Below, piece by piece: positions 59,058 through 64,000 of a stretch of 64,000 nt of DNA. Source of the stretch: Luteibacter rhizovicinus DSM 16549 (lineage in GTDB: Bacteria; Pseudomonadota; Gammaproteobacteria; Xanthomonadales; Rhodanobacteraceae). Location: positions 3,500,001 to 3,564,000 of the forward strand of contig NZ_CP017480.1 of assembly GCF_001887595.1 (NCBI RefSeq). Direction: 5' to 3'. Below the pieces are notes generated by a model. It was not told the origin of the DNA. It searched no databases and saw only the letters and a list, made by a program, of their open reading frames with translations. The translations under genes were made by a program, and so were the position numbers. Every line of letters begins with the position of its first letter. The first letter of the stretch is position 1.

Positions 59058-60359
59058 ATGACCGAACTCGAAGCCACCATCACCGACCTCACCCACGATG
59101 TCCGGGGAGTCGCCCGCATCGACAACAAGGCCACCTTCGTATCTGGCGCGTTGCCGGGCGAACGTGTCGCGTTCCGGTACGTCAAGCGCCATCGCAATTA
59201 CGACGATGCCGAACTCGTCAGCGTGATCGAAGCCTCGCCGCATCGTGTCGAGCCGAAGTGCCGGCACTTCGGCCTGTGCAGTGGCTGCTCGCTTCAGCAT
59301 ATGGATCCCGAGGCGCAGATCGCCGCCAAGCAGCGCGTCCTGGCCGAGAATTTCGAACGCATCGGCAAGGTCATGCCCGCGAGGTGGCTGCCGCCGCTGT
59401 CCGACCAGCCCTGGGCGTATCGTCGCAAGGGCCGGTTCTCCGTGCGTTACGTGGCGAAGATGGATCGCGTGCTGGTCGGTTTCCGCGAGGAATCCAATCC
59501 GCGCCTGGTCGCCGATATCGAGCACTGCGAGGTGATCCATCCGGCGCTCGGGCCCAAGGTCGGCCTGCTGGCCAACCTGGTCAGCGGCATGGAGGCGGCG
59601 CGCGACATCCCGCAGATCGAGTTCGCCGCGGGTGACGACACCGTGGCCTTGGTCTTTCGCCATGTTGCGCCCTTGTCCGAGCGTGATCGCGCCACCCTCG
59701 TGGCCTTCGGTCGCGAGCACGGCTTCGCCATCTATTTGCAGCCCGGCAACGCGAGCAGCGTCCATCCGCTCTGGCCGGAGGCTCCGCGCCTGGCTTTTAC
59801 CGTCCCTGCCGACAACGTCGAGCTGGAATTCCTGCCGCTGGATTTCGTCCAGGTCAATGCGGGCATGAACACGCGCATGCTCGCGCGAAGCATGGAGCTG
59901 CTCGATCTGCAACCGGCGGACCGGGTGCTCGACCTGTTCTGTGGACTGGGTAACTTCACCCTGCCGATGGCGCGTCATGCGGCCGAGGTGGTCGGCGTGG
60001 AAGGCGAGCACGGCCTGGTCGAGCGTGCAGCGGCCAATGCGGCACGTAACGGACTGGCCAATGCCTCGTTCCGTGTCGCCAACCTGTTCGAGGACCAGCG
60101 TTCGGCGCCGTGGGCCAGCGAACGCTGGGACAAGATCCTGCTCGACCCGCCGCGCGCCGGTGCGGACAAGGTGCTGGAGTACCTGCCGCGTAAAGGCACC
60201 CATCGCATCGTCTACGTATCGTGTCATCCCGGGTCGCTGGCGCGCGACGCCGGTATCCTCGTCCAGAAGCACGGTTTCAAACTGGTGTCGGCAGGGGTGA
60301 TGGACATGTTTCCGCACACCGCGCACGTGGAATCCATCGCGCTGTTCGAGCGCGGCTGA
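59058..60359 (+). CDS. rlmD: 23S rRNA (uracil1939-C5)-methyltransferase RlmD
   Basis: The 433-aa methyltransferase modifies U1939 of 23S rRNA using AdoMet. TRAM domain (MTELEATITDLTHDVRGVARID), Fe-S cysteines in KCRHFGLCSGCSLQHM and HCEVIHP, AdoMet motif DLFCGLGNFTLP, LDPPRAGADKVLE, and the catalytic cysteine in YVSCHPGSLARDAG. ATG 59058 fits the family. It is preceded by the YdbL gene and followed by the CYTH gene (15 bases). Confidence 0.94.
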   Translation: MTELEATITDLTHDVRGVARIDNKATFVSGALPGERVAFRYVKRHRNYDDAELVSVIEASPHRVEPKCRHFGLCSGCSLQHMDPEAQIAAKQRVLAENFERIGKVMPARWLPPLSDQPWAYRRKGRFSVRYVAKMDRVLVGFREESNPRLVADIEHCEVIHPALGPKVGLLANLVSGMEAARDIPQIEFAAGDDTVALVFRHVAPLSERDRATLVAFGREHGFAIYLQPGNASSVHPLWPEAPRLAFTVPADNVELEFLPLDFVQVNAGMNTRMLARSMELLDLQPADRVLDLFCGLGNFTLPMARHAAEVVGVEGEHGLVERAAANAARNGLANASFRVANLFEDQRSAPWASERWDKILLDPPRAGADKVLEYLPRKGTHRIVYVSCHPGSLARDAGILVQKHGFKLVSAGVMDMFPHTAHVESIALFERG

Positions 60360-60374
60360 GTCAACGGGAAACCC

Positions 60375-60899
60375 ATGGGTATCGAGATCGAACGCAAGTT
60401 TCTGCTCGCCAACGATGAATGGCGCGCGATCGTGGTGCGTAGCGAGCGCATCGCACAGGGTTACCTGTCCGGTTCGGCGGCGATCCAGGCGGGCGTGGTG
60501 AAGTGCTCGGTGCGCGTGCGCATCTCCGGCGAACTGGCGTGGTTGAACATCAAGTCGGCCACCCTGGGGATATCGCGCCAGGAGTTCGAGTATCCGATTC
60601 CCGTGACCGACGCCGAGCGCCTGCTGGCCGATCTCTCCGACGGGGCGCTGGAGAAGATTCGTCACCATGTCATGCTCGACGGTACACACTTCGAGATCGA
60701 CGAATTCCTCGGCGAGAACGCGGGGCTCGTCGTTGCCGAGGTGGAGCTGTCCCATGCCGACGCGTCGTACCCGACACCGGCGTGGCTCGGCCTCGAGGTG
60801 AGCGATCATGTGCGCTACTACAACGTCAACCTGATCGACCGGCCGTATGCGCTCTGGTCGACGGCCGAGCGGGAAGGGAAGGAGGTCTCAGCATGCTGA
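60375..60899 (+). CDS. CYTH-domain protein (triphosphate tunnel metalloenzyme)
   Basis: The 174-aa protein begins with the ExExK motif (MGIEIERKFLLAND) and has CSVRVRIS, LNIKSATLGISRQEFEYPIP and FEIDEFLG as tunnel-lining strands. Such enzymes hydrolyse inorganic triphosphate, or (CyaB-type) make cAMP. The short single-domain form suggests a triphosphatase. GGGAAA precedes the ATG, and the stop overlaps nagZ by 7 bases. Confidence 0.88.
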   Translation: MGIEIERKFLLANDEWRAIVVRSERIAQGYLSGSAAIQAGVVKCSVRVRISGELAWLNIKSATLGISRQEFEYPIPVTDAERLLADLSDGALEKIRHHVMLDGTHFEIDEFLGENAGLVVAEVELSHADASYPTPAWLGLEVSDHVRYYNVNLIDRPYALWSTAEREGKEVSAC

Positions 60900-61894
60900 T
60901 CATCGGTCTGTCCGGCACCGAACTGGCCGCCCACGAGCGCGGACGACTCACCGCGCATGGGGTCTCGGGCGTCATCCTGTTCTCGCGCAACTTCGCCTCC
61001 CGTGAGCAGATCACCGCCATGATCGAGGCCGTTCGCGAGGTCGCGGGCGAGGATTTCCTTATCTGTGTCGACCAGGAAGGCGGCCGGGTGCAGCGTTTCC
61101 GCGACGGCTTTACCCGCCTGCCGCCGCTGGCCTCCATCGGCAAGCTCTACGACACGGTGCCGTATGAGGCGATCAACCGCGCCGAAGAGCACGCCTGGAT
61201 CATGGCCAGCGAAATGCGCGCGATCGGCGTCGATTTCAGCTTTGCACCGGTGGCTGACCTCGATCGCGGCAGCGCCGCCATCGGCGACCGTGCCTTCCAC
61301 GCCGATCCGGTGATCGCCGCGGAGCTGACCCAGGCTTACGTTCGTGGCATGCACCTGGGCGGCATGGCTGCCGTGCTCAAGCACTACCCGGGCCACGGTT
61401 CGGTCAAGGAGGACACCCACGAATCCATCGCCGTGGATACGCGTAGCAAGAACGACATCCTGGGCACGGACCTGCTGCCCTTCGTCGCCGGTATCGACGC
61501 GCATGCCGAAGCGGTGATGGCGGCCCACGTGAAATACACGGCCATCGACGATCAGCCCGCGGGTTACTCGCACGTATGGATCGAAGAGATCCTTCGTGGC
61601 GAGCTCGGTTTCCGTGGCTGCGTCTTCGGCGACGACATCAGCATGGCGGCAGCCGGCAGCGTCGGCGGCATCGCCGCGCGCGTCGGCGCCAACCTCGATG
61701 CGGGCTGCGATCTCGTGCTCGCCTGTTTTCCCGACGTCGTTCCCGAGGCGATCGCGGCGGTCAAGGACCGTCGTCCGTCGCTCGCCGAGCGGATCATCCC
61801 GTTGCGCGGGACGATCGGCTCGACCTGGGAAGGACTCGTCGACAATCCCCAGCGCGATCGTTTCATCGCGCGCGTGACCGCTTTGGAGCCGTAA
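60893..61894 (+). CDS. nagZ: Beta-N-acetylhexosaminidase NagZ
   Basis: The 333-aa cytoplasmic glycosidase removes GlcNAc from muropeptides during cell-wall recycling. Family 3 motifs: ICVDQEGGRVQRF, KHYPGHGSVKEDTHESI (His of the catalytic dyad and its Asp) and the nucleophile in FGDDISMAAAG. It overlaps the CYTH gene. AAGGAGG lies before ATG 60893. Neighbours hpt and MTAP are salvage genes, the usual order in xanthomonads and pseudomonads. Confidence 0.95.
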   Translation: MLIIGLSGTELAAHERGRLTAHGVSGVILFSRNFASREQITAMIEAVREVAGEDFLICVDQEGGRVQRFRDGFTRLPPLASIGKLYDTVPYEAINRAEEHAWIMASEMRAIGVDFSFAPVADLDRGSAAIGDRAFHADPVIAAELTQAYVRGMHLGGMAAVLKHYPGHGSVKEDTHESIAVDTRSKNDILGTDLLPFVAGIDAHAEAVMAAHVKYTAIDDQPAGYSHVWIEEILRGELGFRGCVFGDDISMAAAGSVGGIAARVGANLDAGCDLVLACFPDVVPEAIAAVKDRRPSLAERIIPLRGTIGSTWEGLVDNPQRDRFIARVTALEP

Positions 61895-61901
61895 CCTACC
61901 C

Positions 61902-62450
61902 ATGACTGCCACCGCTTCGCTCGACTATGCGCTCGCGCACTCCGAGGTCCTGTTCACCCGCGAACAGCTCGATACCGAAATCGCCCGCATGGGTCGCGAG
62001 ATCGACGCCGCCCTCGACGGCGAGCGTCCCGTGTTCCTCACCGTGATGCACGGTGCGCTGATCTTCGCCGGCCAGCTCGCCTTCGCCATCCGCACCGACC
62101 TCGAGTTCGACTACGTGCACGCGACCCGCTATCGCGGCCAGACCAGCGGTAGCGACCTGCACTGGCTGCGTCGCCCGGAAGTTCCGCTGAAGGACCGGAC
62201 GGTGGTCCTCGTCGACGACATCCTCGATGAAGGCCACACCCTGAAGGCCGTGCGCGATGCCTGCCAGGAGATGGGCGCGAAGCGCGTTCTTCTCGCCGTG
62301 CTCTGCACCAAGCAGCACGATCGCCGCGCCCACGGTATCGAAGCCGACTTCAACGGTGTCGACCTGCCGGACCGCTACGTGTTCGGCTATGGCATGGATT
62401 ATCACGAGCAGGCCCGAAACCTGCCGGCCATCTACGCGCTGAAGGACTGA
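61902..62450 (+). CDS. hpt: Hypoxanthine-guanine phosphoribosyltransferase
   Basis: The 182-aa enzyme converts hypoxanthine and guanine with PRPP to IMP and GMP. PRPP loop VVLVDDILDEGHTL and N-terminal VMHGALIFAGQLAF are visible; LDLPDRYVFGYGMDY lies near the C-terminus. It starts 7 bases after the nagZ stop and ends 4 before the phosphorylase gene, giving a salvage operon. Confidence 0.92.
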   Translation: MTATASLDYALAHSEVLFTREQLDTEIARMGREIDAALDGERPVFLTVMHGALIFAGQLAFAIRTDLEFDYVHATRYRGQTSGSDLHWLRRPEVPLKDRTVVLVDDILDEGHTLKAVRDACQEMGAKRVLLAVLCTKQHDRRAHGIEADFNGVDLPDRYVFGYGMDYHEQARNLPAIYALKD

Positions 62451-62454
62451 GGCC

Positions 62455-63201
62455 ATGTCGATCGATCTGGCTGTCATCGGTGGCAGCGGCCTCTATCAGT
62501 TCGAAGGACTCGAAAATGCCGAGCGGCATGCGGTGGAAACGCCGTTCGGTCCGGCCTCGGGTGATGTCGTCACGGGCGACTTCCGCGGCAAGCGCCTGGC
62601 TTTCCTGGCGCGTCACGGCGAGAGCCACACGGTGCCGCCGCATCGGGTCAATTACCGGGCCAACCTCTGGGCGCTGCACTCGCTTGGCGCCCGTCGCATC
62701 GTCGCGGTCAATGCGGTCGGTGGCATTCGTGACGACATGGGGCCGCGCGCCCTCGTCGTGCCGGACCAGATCATCGACTACACGCATGGTCGGTACACCA
62801 GCTTCAATGACGTCGAAGGGGCGGAAGTTCGCCATATCGATTTCAGCGAGCCCTATACCGAGAGCCTGCGCCAGGCGATTCTCGCCGCGGCCCGGGCCGA
62901 AGGCTTGCCGATCATCGACGGCGGATGCCATGGGATCACCCAGGGACCACGCCTGGAGACGCGTGCCGAAATTGCGCGGATGAAGCGCGACGGCTGCGAC
63001 CTGGTCGGGATGACCGGTATGCCCGAGGCGGTGCTGGCACGCGAACTGGACCTCGAGTTCGCCTGTCTTGCCCTGGTTGCCAATTACGCCGCGGGTGCGG
63101 GCGACGAGGCCGAAATAAGCATCGAGGAGATCTTTGCGCACCTCGCCGCTGCCACGGCCAACGTCCCGCCGATCCTCGGCCGTCTGCTTGCCGGAGCCTG
63201 A
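62455..63201 (+). CDS. S-methyl-5'-thioinosine/thioadenosine phosphorylase
   Basis: The 248-aa enzyme of the MTAP/PNP family phosphorolyses methylthio-nucleosides: VIGGSGLYQFEGLENAE, AFLARHGESHTVPPHRVNYRANLWAL, TQGPRLETRAEIARMKRDGCDLVGMTGMPEAVLAREL. In pseudomonads and xanthomonads the MTAP-like gene beside hpt is the thioinosine-specific form, so hypoxanthine produced can feed Hpt. That specificity is inferred from context. Confidence 0.88.
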   Translation: MSIDLAVIGGSGLYQFEGLENAERHAVETPFGPASGDVVTGDFRGKRLAFLARHGESHTVPPHRVNYRANLWALHSLGARRIVAVNAVGGIRDDMGPRALVVPDQIIDYTHGRYTSFNDVEGAEVRHIDFSEPYTESLRQAILAAARAEGLPIIDGGCHGITQGPRLETRAEIARMKRDGCDLVGMTGMPEAVLARELDLEFACLALVANYAAGAGDEAEISIEEIFAHLAAATANVPPILGRLLAGA

Positions 63202-63354
63202 TCTTCGGCGATCGACCGGGAAATTGTCGTAGTTGCGCTTTGCCTTCACATATGTCGATACTTCGCCTGCGCCGCGGGGGCAGGCACAGGGGATCCATGG
63301 GGAACGCCTCGCCAACGCAGGGGCGCTTCCAATTCCATGTCCAGAGGTTTCCGC

Positions 63355-63561
63355 ATGCGTTTCGGTACGGTCAAGTGGTTCAACGACGCCAAGGGTTTCG
63401 GTTTCATCGCGCCTGAGGACGGTGGGGAGGACGTGTTCGTCCACTTTTCTGCGATCAACTCCAAGGGCTTTCGCAGCCTGCAGGAAGGCCAGCGCGTAAA
63501 ATTCGAAGTTACGACGGGCCCGAAGGGCGCGCAGGCTTCGGGCGTCGAAATCGCGGCCTAA
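63355..63561 (+). CDS. Cold-shock protein (CspA family)
   Basis: The 68-aa protein is a cold-shock OB-fold RNA/DNA chaperone: [31 protein letters not shown] (RNP1 KGFGFI and RNP2 VFVHF). AGAGG sits 7 bases before ATG 63355, which beats an upstream ATG at 63337. A strong terminator follows. The leader of about 150 bases after the phosphorylase gene could hold a cold-responsive structure, but none is identified. Confidence 0.94.
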   Translation: MRFGTVKWFNDAKGFGFIAPEDGGEDVFVHFSAINSKGFRSLQEGQRVKFEVTTGPKGAQASGVEIAA

Positions 63562-63583
63562 CCGTCGCGACAGTGTTGCCTCG

Positions 63584-63615
63584 AAAAACCCCGCATGCGA
63601 ATGCGGGGTTTTTTT
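63584..63615. terminator. Rho-independent terminator after the cold-shock gene
   Basis: A5, CCCCGCAT (63589-63596), GCGA loop, ATGCGGGG (63601-63608), seven T (63609-63615). It is bidirectional and also ends the MFS gene on the minus strand. Confidence 0.9.
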
Positions 63616-63630
63616 CGCTCGCCAGCTCTT

Positions 63631-64000
63631 CTATGGCGACTTGGAAGGCGTCGCATGAACTGACCGGGTCATGGCATAGATAGCCACGCCGGCGGCAGCG
63701 ACCCCGGAAGCTGCGCCTACGGCGAGGCCCCAGCGAGGACCTAGATGATCGGCCACCCAGCCGACGATCGGGGCGCCGATCGGTGTTCCGCCCAGAGCGA
63801 CGCCGACGCGCAAAGCCATGACGCGTCCGCGCATGGCGGGCTCGGTGGAGAGCTGCATGAGGCTGTTGGTCGTGTTGGTCAGGGTCAGGGCGGCGACGCC
63901 GATGAGCACCAGCGCGGCGGCGAAGAGCCAGTAGGTGGGGGCGAGAGCGGCCAGTGCGCAGCCGAGTCCGAAGACACCGGACCCGACAAGCAGGGAGGCA
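63631..64000 (-). CDS. MFS transporter, C-terminal part (5' end outside window)
   Basis: The frame is open to the window end; about 122 residues are seen. They contain four hydrophobic helices and an MFS loop (STEPAMRGRVMALRVGVALGGTPIGAPIVGWVADHLGPRWGL), which fits the ENTS/MFS_3 group of exporters. The substrate is unknown. The 3' end meets the cold-shock terminator. Confidence 0.8.
   Translation of the reverse strand, partial: ASLLVGSGVFGLGCALAALAPTYWLFAAALVLIGVAALTLTNTTNSLMQLSTEPAMRGRVMALRVGVALGGTPIGAPIVGWVADHLGPRWGLAVGAASGVAAAGVAIYAMTRSVHATPSKSP

Overview
The window is dense, high-GC gammaproteobacterial chromosome. Its gene content points to Xanthomonadales, most likely Rhodanobacteraceae of the Luteibacter/Dyella type: a lexA-imuA-imuB-dnaE2 mutasome operon, an rpoE-rseA-mucD-lepA-lepB-DUF4845-rnc-era-recO block, ppsA/ppsR, an S-methyl-5'-thioinosine-phosphorylase-type gene, a large TonB-dependent receptor, and REP elements starting GTGGGAGCC or GTAGGAGCC. 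The genus is inferred from gene content only. I see no prophage, insertion sequence, integrase, CRISPR array or rRNA.

Layout. 0-10 kb: end of a TPR protein, a receiver-only regulator, a His-rich BON protein, a PAS protein, a HAD phosphatase, a DUF4105 membrane protein facing a TraB/GumN protein, three small proteins, a TonB-dependent receptor and an FNR-like regulator with a possible Fe-S cluster. 10-19 kb: a hybrid histidine kinase behind an exported amidohydrolase, an acyltransferase, YihY/BrkB, CsbD, a flavodoxin-like reductase, MntH, and a stress-type cluster (Pro-rich peptide, Lys/Ala-rich DUF6496-type protein, and an unlisted 52-aa ORF). 19-22.5 kb: glutathione-dependent formaldehyde dehydrogenase followed by SnoaL-like, metallo-hydrolase and S4 genes. 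22.5-28.7 kb: the SOS mutasome operon on the minus strand. 29-32 kb: an MFS-HAD-DeoR sugar-type operon. 32-36 kb: ppsA/ppsR, DUF1249, and a tRNA-Ala-Glu-Asp operon. 36-44 kb: CPA2 antiporter, FKBP isomerase, UDP-glucose dehydrogenase, SlyX, DUF2058 and a FadJ-type enzyme. 44-47 kb: an unusual small protein coupled to a GGDEF-EAL protein. 47-56 kb: the RpoE envelope-stress and translation/RNA-processing block. 56-64 kb: a probable YdbH-like/DUF1318 envelope pair, RlmD, CYTH, NagZ, purine salvage, a cold-shock protein, and the end of an MFS gene.

How the parts connect. Envelope stress is a theme: RpoE-type promoters are visible before rpoE and before the periplasmic FKBP gene, with MucD, RseA, LepB and the YdbH/DUF1318 pair nearby. 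A second theme is promoters lying immediately upstream of start codons (lexA, ppsR and possibly the DUF3820 gene), which predicts leaderless mRNAs; at lexA the operator sits on the -10 box. The best candidates for something undescribed are the 52-aa acidic ORF at 18635-18793, the FNR-like regulator with altered cysteine spacing and altered recognition helix, and the P-loop-less AAA-accessory-like protein coupled to a GGDEF-EAL enzyme.
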